A stretch of DNA of 64,000 bases from Solobacterium sp. (GTDB taxonomy: Bacteria > Bacillota_I > Bacilli_A > Erysipelotrichales > Erysipelotrichaceae): assembly GCA_017512555.1 (NCBI GenBank), contig JAFWFE010000036.1, positions 1-64,000 on the forward strand, read 5' to 3'. The notes below the pieces were generated by a model. The model saw only the letters and a list, made by a program, of their open reading frames with translations, did no database searches and was not told where the DNA came from. A program made the translations under genes and the position numbers. This document shows, one piece after another, positions 40,505-48,642 of the stretch. How positions within the stretch are numbered: the stretch's first letter is position 1; each line of letters starts with the position of its first letter.

Positions 40505-42435
40505 TGGATCGTTATTTTGGTTTTGACCTTGGTGATGCCGAAAGTGCGGTAGCCCGTCTGAAACGACATGATCAGCTGATTCCGGATATCCTGACTGTAA
40601 GGGATGCGAAGAGCTTTGTGACGGCATATGCGTTACTGCGTGACGGCCAGCTGCTGATCGGTGAAGGCGCCTGTTACAACCCCGATGCTTTGACACGGAA
40701 AATACGATTTAAGAGCCGTTTCCTGAACGATACGGCTTCAGCCAAGGATATCCGCAGTTTTGCGGCAGGAGTACTTGGTGAACTATATCTGAATGGTGAT
40801 CTGATCAAGGGAGAAGACTGTTGTTTCTACGTTGGCTGTCCGGCCGGCTGGGATAAAAACGCCAGAGAAGAATACCGCGGAATCTTTGAAAAGACCGGGT
40901 TTCCGCCGGTAAAAATCATTTCCGAATCCCGTGCTGCCCTGGTCAGCGCCTGCCAGTCCAAGCATCTTCAGGTAGGCTATGATATTCTTTCACGTCCGGT
41001 GCTGGTCATCGATATCGGTTCTTCCACGACAGACTTTGCGTATATCATGGGTGGAAAAGAAGTGGAACTGAAGACGGCGGGGGAGGTTTACCTCGGCGGC
41101 GGAATCATGGATGAGATCCTGCTGGAAGAAGCAATCAGACAATCATCGGATGAAAAGAAGATACGCAAGATCTTTGCGGAGAGTGAAGCGTGGCGGAGCT
41201 ACTGCGAATTCTCTGCCCGCAGGCTCAAAGAAAAGTACTTCTCGGATGAAGAATACTGGCGCGCGAATGACTGTATGCAGACCGTGTCCATACGCTATAC
41301 AAGATTACCGGTACGTTTTGTCCTGCGGATGAACGAGAGAATCGCGGATGCTCTTCTGAACAATCCGGTAGAACGTCTGGAAGGGAAATCCTTCCGTGAG
41401 GTATTCACCGAAAGCCTGATCCAGGTCAGAGACAGTATTACGGAGAAACAACCGGAACTGATTTTCCTGACCGGCGGTGTATCCAAACTTCCGGCGATCC
41501 GTAACTGGTGCCGTGATATCTTCCCGGATTCGGTGATCATCAGCGGCAGTGAACCGGAATTCTCCGTGGCGAGAGGTCTGGCCTACTGCGGAAAGATTGA
41601 CGATGAACTGCGTGAATTCAAGCAGGATATCGAACGTCTAAAGGAATCCAGTGTTGTAGAAAATATCGTCGGCGCAAACATTGATAAGTTGTATCGTGAC
41701 GCGGTGGATACGTTTGTGGAACCGATTCTGGAGAATGTCGCGTTACCGGTGATTGAACGCTGGAGACAGGGCGGAATTGATAAATTATCAGATATTGATC
41801 ATGTGCTGCAGGAAGAAATCGATGCTTACCTGCACATGGAAGATGCCCGCAGATTACTGATGAAACCGGTAGCTTCCTGGCTGAAGACGGTCTCCTTCGC
41901 ACTGGAGGAACATACGATGCCGATCTGTGTACGGCACAATGTACCGTATTCCGCGCTGAGCCTGAATTCTTACTTGAACCTATCGGATATGGAGATCCGT
42001 GTGGATACCAAGGATATCTTTGCGGTGAAGGAGATTACCTGGATGATCGATACGATCGTATCCATTCTGATCGGTTTGTTATGCGGAGGCAGCGGTATCG
42101 CGATGATTGCCAACGGTCTGCCCGGGATTCTTGCCGGCGCTGTGATTTCGCTGTTAGTGCTTGCTCTGGGTAAGGATAAGATGCAGGAAGCAATCCTGAA
42201 CGCGAAGATCCCGCAGCCGGTAAGACATCTGATCCCCAAGTCTTACTTTGAGTCCAGGCTGAACCGGATCGCGGATGAAGTGAAAGAGAGCCTCTATGTC
42301 AATCTGGAGAAAGAAAAGAATGAAGAGATTACTTCCCGGATTGTCAAGGAGATCTCGGAACAGATCGAAGTATGTCTGACCAGGATGGCAGAGGTCGTAG
42401 AGATTCCTCTGGGTGACCGGAATATTTATGATTGA
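40504..42435 (+). CDS. Hsp70-type ATPase fused to a helical region with a membrane hairpin
   Basis: A 643-residue protein. Residues 1 to about 365 are an actin/Hsp70-type nucleotide-binding domain: phosphate 1 FGFDLGDAES (7-16), connect ISESRAALVSA, phosphate 2 VIDIGSSTTDFA (D170), adenosine LTGGVSKLPAIRNW (from 322). There is no peptide-binding domain. Instead, residues about 370-510 are helical and charged, residues about 519-555 form a glycine-rich hydrophobic hairpin (VSILIGLLCGGSGIAMIANG and on), and a further helical segment ends the protein. This order recalls the trunk-paddle-trunk of bacterial dynamins, but no GTPase is present. Coupled to the preceding membrane protein. Confidence 0.85.
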   Translation: MDRYFGFDLGDAESAVARLKRHDQLIPDILTVRDAKSFVTAYALLRDGQLLIGEGACYNPDALTRKIRFKSRFLNDTASAKDIRSFAAGVLGELYLNGDLIKGEDCCFYVGCPAGWDKNAREEYRGIFEKTGFPPVKIISESRAALVSACQSKHLQVGYDILSRPVLVIDIGSSTTDFAYIMGGKEVELKTAGEVYLGGGIMDEILLEEAIRQSSDEKKIRKIFAESEAWRSYCEFSARRLKEKYFSDEEYWRANDCMQTVSIRYTRLPVRFVLRMNERIADALLNNPVERLEGKSFREVFTESLIQVRDSITEKQPELIFLTGGVSKLPAIRNWCRDIFPDSVIISGSEPEFSVARGLAYCGKIDDELREFKQDIERLKESSVVENIVGANIDKLYRDAVDTFVEPILENVALPVIERWRQGGIDKLSDIDHVLQEEIDAYLHMEDARRLLMKPVASWLKTVSFALEEHTMPICVRHNVPYSALSLNSYLNLSDMEIRVDTKDIFAVKEITWMIDTIVSILIGLLCGGSGIAMIANGLPGILAGAVISLLVLALGKDKMQEAILNAKIPQPVRHLIPKSYFESRLNRIADEVKESLYVNLEKEKNEEITSRIVKEISEQIEVCLTRMAEVVEIPLGDRNIYD

Positions 42436-42465
42436 TTATTCTGTAAGTATCTGTAGAATGGATAT

Positions 42466-43020
42466 ATGACATTTCTGGAGATATTTATTATCGGTGTAGG
42501 TCTGGCCATGGATGCCTTTGCGGTATCTTTGTGCAAGGGACTGACTACCGGAAAAGCTACTGTCCGGCAGGGAATTACTGCCGGTCTTTGGTTTGGCGGC
42601 TTCCAGGCGTTGATGCCTCTGATCGGGTATCTTCTCGGCTGTGCCTTCAAGGATGTGATCGCTTCCGTAGATCACTGGATCGCGTTTGTGTTACTGATGT
42701 GGATTGGAATCAACGCAATACGTTCCGCAAGAGAAGAAGAGAGTGTAGATAACCGTTATGACTGGAGAGGGATGCTGCCGCTGGCTGTAGCCACAAGTAT
42801 AGATGCGCTGGCTACCGGTGTCATGTTCTCCTTCATGCAGGTAAAAATAATACCGGCAGTGTCCTGTATCGGGATCACTACCGGAATTCTGTCGTATATC
42901 GGGATTCAGTTCGGAGCTTATCTGGGAGAGAGATTCCAGAAGAGCGCACAGATCTTCGGCGGTCTGGTACTGATCTTTATCGCCTTCAAGATCTTATTTG
43001 AACATCTGGGTATTATCTGA
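42466..43020 (+). CDS. mntP: Manganese efflux pump MntP
   Basis: A 184-residue six-helix exporter of the MntP (DUF204) family with its two repeats: VGLAMDAFAVSLCKG and ATSIDALATGVMFS, whose Asp residues bind the ion. In many bacteria mntP lies behind a yybP-ykoY manganese riboswitch, but only 30 bases separate it from the preceding gene. TAGAAT (42454-42459) lies six bases before ATG, predicting a leaderless mRNA with no riboswitch. It overlaps the convergent SIR2 gene by eight bases. Confidence 0.93.
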   Translation: MTFLEIFIIGVGLAMDAFAVSLCKGLTTGKATVRQGITAGLWFGGFQALMPLIGYLLGCAFKDVIASVDHWIAFVLLMWIGINAIRSAREEESVDNRYDWRGMLPLAVATSIDALATGVMFSFMQVKIIPAVSCIGITTGILSYIGIQFGAYLGERFQKSAQIFGGLVLIFIAFKILFEHLGII

Positions 43021-43738
43021 CGATCAATTTCGGGAATACATCACTGAAGCTGGCTTGTATATGCAGGTCAGCTTTTCTGTCGTACGGAGTAGTACTGCGG
43101 TTGATCAGAACCAGATTGTCACCGCGGAAATAGTTGATCAGACCGGCTGCCGGATATACCACAAGGGATGTTCCCAGGACGATCAGGGTGTCTGCCTCTT
43201 CGATGGTATCAATTGCGCCGGAGAGGACACTCTGGTTCAGAGGTTCCTCGTACAGGACAACATCCGGCTTGATAATAGCTCCGCATTGGTCACAGTGCGG
43301 TACACCTTCCGCGTTGACGATCGTCTCCACCGGGAAGTACTTGCCGCATCTTGTACAGTAGTTGTTCAGCACAGATCCGTGGAGTTCATAGACCTTTTTG
43401 GAACCTGCCAGGGTATGCAGACCGTCAATGTTCTGGGTGATGACACCGGAGCACTTGCCGATCTTTTCCAGGTCTGCCATGAAGCGGTGTACGGCATTGG
43501 GCTTTGCGTCCAGGTATAACATGCGGTCTTTGTAGAAACGATAGAATTCTTCCGGATCATGCACAAAGAAAGAATGGCTGATGATGGTTTCCGGGGGATA
43601 GGCGTATTGCTGGTTATAGAGACCGTCTACACTGCGGAAATCCGGAATACCGCTGTCTGTGCTTACGCCGGCGCCGGTGAAGAATACGATCTTATGACTG
43701 CTGTCTATGATCTGTTGTAATTGCTCGATCTTATCCAT
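43013..43738 (-). CDS. SIR2 family NAD-dependent protein deacylase
   Basis: A 241-residue sirtuin. FFTGAGVSTDSGIPDFRS binds NAD, TQNIDGLH holds the conserved Asn-Asp, YELHGS the catalytic His, and the zinc site is C-x2-C (CTRCG) and C-x2-C (CDQCG). It removes acyl groups from lysines in the cytoplasm. The start overlaps the end of the WYL regulator gene by eight bases, so both are cotranscribed. Confidence 0.95.
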   Translation of the reverse strand: MDKIEQLQQIIDSSHKIVFFTGAGVSTDSGIPDFRSVDGLYNQQYAYPPETIISHSFFVHDPEEFYRFYKDRMLYLDAKPNAVHRFMADLEKIGKCSGVITQNIDGLHTLAGSKKVYELHGSVLNNYCTRCGKYFPVETIVNAEGVPHCDQCGAIIKPDVVLYEEPLNQSVLSGAIDTIEEADTLIVLGTSLVVYPAAGLINYFRGDNLVLINRSTTPYDRKADLHIQASFSDVFPKLIVR

Positions 43739-44708
43739 GGTTATTCTCCTTTGTATAGGTTTCTTTCAGTGTATCTGCTATCTCAAGTATAGCATTGATC
43801 AGGGATTGGGGACGAAGTACTGTTGCCTGACGGTAAAACTGCAGAAGCCAGGCGATCAGGGTTACGGAAGTACCGGTACGGATACTGGCGGTAAAGGATG
43901 AGGAATCTACGGAGTGTATGATCAGATCATTGCCGAACTGGTCAAAGACCTGATTGGCTACCGATAAGTCAAAGCGTACGGTGATGGTTTCAGCTTCTCC
44001 CTTGTACATATGGAAGGCAGAGGTAAGCCAGCGTTCCAGATCAAACGGAACTAGTTCCGGGCGGTCTCCGGTCAGCCGTATGTGATCCATTTTATCGATG
44101 CGGTATGCCGCAAAGTTCTTGTACTTCTCATCGTACATGACAGCGTAGTAACGTCCGTTCTGCATGGTTATGCCATACGGCACCAGGACGTATTTCCGGC
44201 TGTTGTGGCGGTATTTCCGGGTCTTTGTGACAGTGATATCGTAATACTGAAATTCTACCGGGATTCCTTCCTGAACTGCCTGTAACAGTAATTCTATATA
44301 CCCGATCACATGTTCATTCTCACTCTTGTTTTCCAGGAAAGCATCAGCCGGAAGAGACATGCGCTGATGGATACTGAGTTCCGCGAGAATCTTTTCATTT
44401 AGTTCCCGCGTGGTTTTCCGTGACAGGGAAGGGGCAGAATTCAGTGCGTCCGTGATGACATACGCTTCCGCAGGAGTAAGGGAATGTTCCATGTAATAGC
44501 CGCGTTTTGAAGGAAGATATACGATCTGTTTCGAGCTCTGGTTGATGTCTTCGATCATGGTATAGATTGTTCGGCGGTCTGCGGAATACCCGGATTCTTT
44601 CAGATAATCCTGGATATCGTAGATGGATACGGTATGATCCTTGTCTGTGTTTTCCTTCATATACTCCAGAAAAACAAGATTACGGAGAAAATTGTGATCT
44701 TTTTTCAT
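43731..44708 (-). CDS. WYL domain transcriptional regulator
   Basis: A 325-residue regulator. The N-terminal winged helix (IYDIQDYLKESGYSADRRTIYTMIEDI) is followed by a WYL domain (PVEFQYYDITVTKTRKYRHN, VLVPYGITMQNGRYYAVMYDE, AYRIDKMDHI) and a C-terminal WCX-like region. WYL domains sense ligands, often nucleic-acid related. GGAG precedes ATG. An inverted repeat (44721-44738) directly upstream, shared with the divergent membrane-protein gene, is the likely operator. It leads the SIR2 gene. Confidence 0.9.
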   Translation of the reverse strand: MKKDHNFLRNLVFLEYMKENTDKDHTVSIYDIQDYLKESGYSADRRTIYTMIEDINQSSKQIVYLPSKRGYYMEHSLTPAEAYVITDALNSAPSLSRKTTRELNEKILAELSIHQRMSLPADAFLENKSENEHVIGYIELLLQAVQEGIPVEFQYYDITVTKTRKYRHNSRKYVLVPYGITMQNGRYYAVMYDEKYKNFAAYRIDKMDHIRLTGDRPELVPFDLERWLTSAFHMYKGEAETITVRFDLSVANQVFDQFGNDLIIHSVDSSSFTASIRTGTSVTLIAWLLQFYRQATVLRPQSLINAILEIADTLKETYTKENNHG

Positions 44709-44720
44709 ATTTTTATCTCC

Positions 44721-44738
44721 TGTACAAATAATTGTACA
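44721..44738. promoter_or_regulatory. Candidate WYL operator, perfect inverted repeat
   Basis: TGTACAA (44721-44727) and TTGTACA (44732-44738), four-base spacer, in the 81-base divergent region between the WYL gene and the membrane-protein gene. Read on the minus strand TACAAT (44736-44731) could be the -10 of the WYL gene; on the plus strand the repeat lies just upstream of TATGAT (44759-44764). Binding would repress both. Confidence 0.65.
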
Positions 44739-44789
44739 TCACTTTTTTCTCTGCGTACTATGATATGCGTGCTGAAGGGGGAAAAACAT

Positions 44790-45320
44790 ATGACACAGCA
44801 GAATAAATTCATCCTGACGACTACCTTGATCATGCTTGGCTATGCTTATGCCTTTTCCATGTACACCACACCTGCTGTAGTTCTGGGAATATCCGCGGGA
44901 TTCCTGTCCGTACAGGCACATTCTCTGCGTTGTCTGAAGAACCGTCTGTTCTGTATCTTTCTGGACAGCATCGTCATATCACTTCTCTGTCACAGATTAT
45001 CTCTGAGTGAATGTCTGCCGGTACTTCCGTTTCTGGGGCTGGCCAATGTACTGTGCGCGGAAATGTTCTATTTCAGTTCCTTCAAGGTCTTGGATAAAAT
45101 CGTGATGACACTTGGGATGATCATGACAGGGTTTCTTGCCGCAGCGCTGATTCTTCCGGAGAATGTCATGCATTACTTCATGAACGGGCTTCAGGGCACG
45201 AAGGAGATCTGTATCATTATCATGATGATCTTTCTCCCGTACCTGAAAATTTATGCGGAAAAGGTCTTCCGTGCAAGATATTCTCTGAAAGGAATGGTGA
45301 TGAACAGTCATTTGCGTTAG
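44790..45320 (+). CDS. Membrane protein of unknown function, divergent from the WYL regulator
   Basis: A 176-residue, strongly hydrophobic protein with five or six predicted helices and a basic C-terminus (AEKVFRARYSLKGMVMNS). I recognise no family. The start at 44790 is set by GAAGGGGG; the longer frame from 44634 covers the promoter and operator. Its position opposite the WYL gene and their shared inverted repeat suggest it is a WYL target. Confidence 0.7.
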   Translation: MTQQNKFILTTTLIMLGYAYAFSMYTTPAVVLGISAGFLSVQAHSLRCLKNRLFCIFLDSIVISLLCHRLSLSECLPVLPFLGLANVLCAEMFYFSSFKVLDKIVMTLGMIMTGFLAAALILPENVMHYFMNGLQGTKEICIIIMMIFLPYLKIYAEKVFRARYSLKGMVMNSHLR

Positions 45321-45330
45321 AATGAACAGT

Positions 45331-46488
45331 ATGACGAAATGGCTGATCAAAACCTTTGTAAAGAAGGATAAGACGAAATACGGAGAGCTCAGCAGTTATA
45401 CGGGGATTGCGTGTAATATCCTGTTGTTTGTGATCAAAGGTCTGGTTGCGCTGCTGAGCGGCTCCGTATCCATCTTATCTGACGCGTTTAATAATCTTTC
45501 AGATTGTTTATCCAATCTCTTGTCTCTGGCAGGATATAAGGTATCCCGCAAACCGGCAGATCCAGAGCATCCTTTCGGTCACGGCAGGGCGGAATACATT
45601 GTCAGTCTGATTATTGTGGCAGTGATCTTCGTGGTCGGTCTGCAGCTATTGCAGTCCGGTGTACGTAAAATACTGGAACCATCGGAATTGTATATTACAC
45701 CGTGGATGATGGTGATCCTGGTGCTTACGGTGCTGGTGAAACTGTGGATGTACCGGTTTAACCGGGAGTTGTCCGCAAAGACAGGGAATATGATTCTTGC
45801 GGCATCCGCACAGGACAGCCGGAATGATGCCCTGACAACTTCCGGAACGATCCTGGCTTTACTTCTGTCACGTACAGCTGGGAATCTTCCCCTGGATGGT
45901 ATCGCTGCTGTATGTATCGCTTTGTTTATTCTTTATTCCGGTTTTCAGCTGGCAGGAGAGATTGCCGGTCATATTCTGGGAACTCCGATTGATCAGAAAC
46001 AAGCGGAAGAGATCCTGACGATACTGCGTCAGGATCCGCATGTTTACGGCGCGCATGATCTTCTTCTGCATGATTACGGGAACGGGAAGATCCTGGGTTC
46101 TGCTCATATTGAGATACCTGCAGATCTGCCGTTTAAGGATGCGCATAAGATTGCGGATCGTCTGGAGAAAACCATACGTGATCTTCACGGGATTGATCTT
46201 ACGCTTCATATGGATCCGTATGAAGAAGAATCCCAGCACAAGGAAGTCTATGAACTGATTCTGAAAACCCTGCAGGAATACGGGCAGGATATCACTGCTC
46301 ATGACCTGCAGATCTACGGCCCTGCCGGGGAGAGGACAGCGTCCTTTGATGTGCTTCTCCCATATGCGTTGGCAGATAAGCAGGAAGAGATCCGGACCCG
46401 TCTTCAGAGTATATTGACAGAACAGGCTGGAATCGCGCTGATCTCAGTAGTCTTTGATCACTCGTATATCGGGGAGACAGAACGATGA
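45331..46488 (+). CDS. Cation diffusion facilitator (CDF) metal exporter
   Basis: A CDF family transporter of 385 residues. The metal-binding motifs LSDAFNNLSDCLSN and EHPFGHGRAEY are in helices 2 and near 3, with ASAQDSRNDALTT in helix 5. The C-terminal cytoplasmic domain is unusually long (about 170 residues). It exports divalent metals (zinc, manganese or iron). ATG at 45331 follows TAGAAT (45318-45323) by seven bases, so a leaderless start is predicted; an ATG at 45322 lies inside that -10. The stop overlaps the next start. Confidence 0.9.
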   Translation: MTKWLIKTFVKKDKTKYGELSSYTGIACNILLFVIKGLVALLSGSVSILSDAFNNLSDCLSNLLSLAGYKVSRKPADPEHPFGHGRAEYIVSLIIVAVIFVVGLQLLQSGVRKILEPSELYITPWMMVILVLTVLVKLWMYRFNRELSAKTGNMILAASAQDSRNDALTTSGTILALLLSRTAGNLPLDGIAAVCIALFILYSGFQLAGEIAGHILGTPIDQKQAEEILTILRQDPHVYGAHDLLLHDYGNGKILGSAHIEIPADLPFKDAHKIADRLEKTIRDLHGIDLTLHMDPYEEESQHKEVYELILKTLQEYGQDITAHDLQIYGPAGERTASFDVLLPYALADKQEEIRTRLQSILTEQAGIALISVVFDHSYIGETER

Positions 46489-47351
46489 AGATTCGCAGAG
46501 AGTGGTTGCTACTGCTGGCGTCCCTGATCTGGGGTGTTGCGTTTGTGGCCCAGGATGCCGGTATGGAATATATCGGGCCGTATACTTTTGTATGTCTGCG
46601 GAATATTTTGGGTACCTGTACGCTGCTGCTGGTGATTCCGCTTCTGAAACAAAAGGATGAACAGGCAAAGACCTATACACGCAGGGATCTGATCACCGGC
46701 GGTATACTCTGCGGTATCGCGTTATTCTCCGCGAGTATCTTCCAGCAGATCGGCATACAGTATACGACTGTCGGAAAAGCCGGCTTTATCACCGCGTTAT
46801 ATGTCATACTGGTGCCTGTACTATATATCTTCGGCGGTAATAAGGTATCACTGAAGATTTTTCTGTGTGTATTCGTGGCCTTGGCCGGGTTTTATTTTCT
46901 TTGTATGGATGAGCGGATGGTCCTGCAGAAAGGGGATTTCTATGTCCTGGTTTCGGCGGTGTTGTTCGCATTCCATATCCTGATCATTGATCATTTCAGT
47001 CCCCGGACTGACGGGGTAAAACTATCCTGCATGCAGTTCTTTACGGCGTTTGTCCTTGGCTTGTTACCGATGATCTTCCTTGAACATCCGCAGGTGCAGG
47101 ATGTGGTTAATGCGGCAGTACCGCTGTTATACGCAGGTATCTGTTCCAGCGGTATTGCGTATACCTTGCAGATCGTCGGTCAGAAGGGGACAGATCCAAC
47201 GATTGCGACAATGCTGCTGAGTCTGGAATCGGTATTTTCTGTTCTGGCCGGCATGGTACTTCTTCACCAGATGTTATCTCTGCGGGAGATCTTCGGCTGT
47301 GTGTTGATTTTTGCGGCAGTGATTGCGGCGCAATATGAAAAGAAAGAATAA
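46485..47351 (+). CDS. EamA/DMT family transporter
   Basis: A 288-residue drug/metabolite transporter with ten predicted helices in two EamA repeats (LLLASLIWGVAFVAQDAG; second repeat around LLYAGICSSGIAYTLQIVGQ). Substrate unknown. It overlaps the CDF gene by four bases and is the last gene in that unit. Confidence 0.9.
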   Translation: MKIRREWLLLLASLIWGVAFVAQDAGMEYIGPYTFVCLRNILGTCTLLLVIPLLKQKDEQAKTYTRRDLITGGILCGIALFSASIFQQIGIQYTTVGKAGFITALYVILVPVLYIFGGNKVSLKIFLCVFVALAGFYFLCMDERMVLQKGDFYVLVSAVLFAFHILIIDHFSPRTDGVKLSCMQFFTAFVLGLLPMIFLEHPQVQDVVNAAVPLLYAGICSSGIAYTLQIVGQKGTDPTIATMLLSLESVFSVLAGMVLLHQMLSLREIFGCVLIFAAVIAAQYEKKE

Positions 47352-47440
47352 ATATGTATAATAATACATGCGTATAAATACCGTGACAGACCGATATATT
47401 TCTGTAAGCATTATTAACCGCATATAAGGAGGAAATGAAT

Positions 47441-48610
47441 ATGCTTAATTATGTACATTCCATACCGACAAAAATCTATTTCGGAAAAGGTCAGATCAGT
47501 CATCTGGACGAATCTCTGCGTCAGTTTGGGACAAGAGTACTGCTTGCCTACGGCGGCGGATCCATCAAGAAGATCGGATTGTATGATGAAATCATGAAGA
47601 TTCTGAATGACGGCGGCTTTACGGTTGTAGAATGCAGCGGCATTGAACCGAATCCCCGTATTGAATCAGTAGCCAAGGGTGTAACGCTATGCCGTGAAAA
47701 TGATATCGAAGTTGTCCTGGCGGTCGGCGGCGGCAGTACGATTGATTGTTCCAAGGCGATTGCCGCAGGTGTCTACTATGAAGGTGACGATCTGTGGGAG
47801 ATGGTTACGACGAGAGTTGGTCTCCGTAAGGCACTGCCTCTTGTGGATATTCTTACCCTGAGCGCTACAGGTTCTGAATATGACTCCGGAGGTGTCATCA
47901 CCAACATGTCTACCAACGAGAAACTTGGCGCTACATTTACTTTCCCGGCAGTATCTATCTGTGATCCTACCTATACATTCTCGGTATCGAAGTACCAGAC
48001 TGCGGCAGGTTCTGCCGATATTATGAGTCATATCATGGAAGGATATTTCTCGGTAACAGAAGACAGTGAACTGTATGACGGTATTGCGGAGACAGTGCTG
48101 AAATCCGTGATCAGGAATCTTCCGATTGCTTTGGCAGAACCGGATAACTATTCTGCCAGAGCGAATCTGATGGCAAATTCTTCCATCGCCTGCTCAGGAA
48201 TTCCGGAATATGGTAAGCAGTCTACAGGCTGGCCGTGTCATGCCATGGAACATGAATTGTCTGCGTACTATGACATTACTCATGGTGTTGGTCTGGCAAT
48301 CCTCACCCCGCGCTGGATGCGTTATATCCTGAAGAAAGATCCGACATGTGTATGGCGCTTTGTCCGCTTTGCGAAGAATGTCTGGAATCTGGAAGGGGAG
48401 GATGAGCATCAGCTTGCGCAGGCTGGTATTGATGCTCTGGAGAACTTCTTCCGTACTAACGGTATTCCTATGACCCTGACAGAACTGAATATCGGTACCG
48501 AACATATCGAAGACATGGCGAAACATGCCAACCGCGGAGGAAGGCTGTCGAAAGCGTTTGTTCCGCTGGATGTGGAAGATATCGCTGAAATCTACAAGGC
48601 TTGTCTGTAA
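47441..48610 (+). CDS. Iron-containing alcohol dehydrogenase (BdhA/YugJ-like)
   Basis: A 389-residue family III dehydrogenase, most like NAD(P)H-dependent butanol dehydrogenases. NAD binding: AVGGGSTIDCSKAIAAG; SATGSEYDSGGV; the iron ligands are the Asp/His in SADIMSHIMEGYF and His residues in CHAMEHELSAYYDITHGVGLA. It reduces aldehydes to alcohols in fermentation. ATG at 47441 is chosen because AAGGAGG is eight bases upstream (an ATG at 47435 is too close). Terminator at 48617. Confidence 0.94.
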   Translation: MLNYVHSIPTKIYFGKGQISHLDESLRQFGTRVLLAYGGGSIKKIGLYDEIMKILNDGGFTVVECSGIEPNPRIESVAKGVTLCRENDIEVVLAVGGGSTIDCSKAIAAGVYYEGDDLWEMVTTRVGLRKALPLVDILTLSATGSEYDSGGVITNMSTNEKLGATFTFPAVSICDPTYTFSVSKYQTAAGSADIMSHIMEGYFSVTEDSELYDGIAETVLKSVIRNLPIALAEPDNYSARANLMANSSIACSGIPEYGKQSTGWPCHAMEHELSAYYDITHGVGLAILTPRWMRYILKKDPTCVWRFVRFAKNVWNLEGEDEHQLAQAGIDALENFFRTNGIPMTLTELNIGTEHIEDMAKHANRGGRLSKAFVPLDVEDIAEIYKACL

Positions 48611-48616
48611 AAGAAG

Positions 48617-48642
48617 AAAACTCAGCTTGCGCTGAGTTTTTT
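48617..48642. terminator. Bidirectional terminator between adh and htpG
   Basis: AAAACTCAGC (48617-48626), loop TTGC, GCTGAGTTTT (48631-48640) and further T residues; A-rich on the other side, so it can serve both convergent genes. Confidence 0.85.

Noticed and set aside
42436-42465. yybP-ykoY manganese riboswitch before mntP
   Set aside because: Only 30 bases lie between the genes and the -10 leaves no leader for an aptamer.
43013-44708. WYL plus SIR2 pair as an anti-phage defence system
   Set aside because: The SIR2 protein is a CobB-type sirtuin with zinc finger and no partner effector; no nuclease or phage-related gene is adjacent, so a defence claim is not supported.
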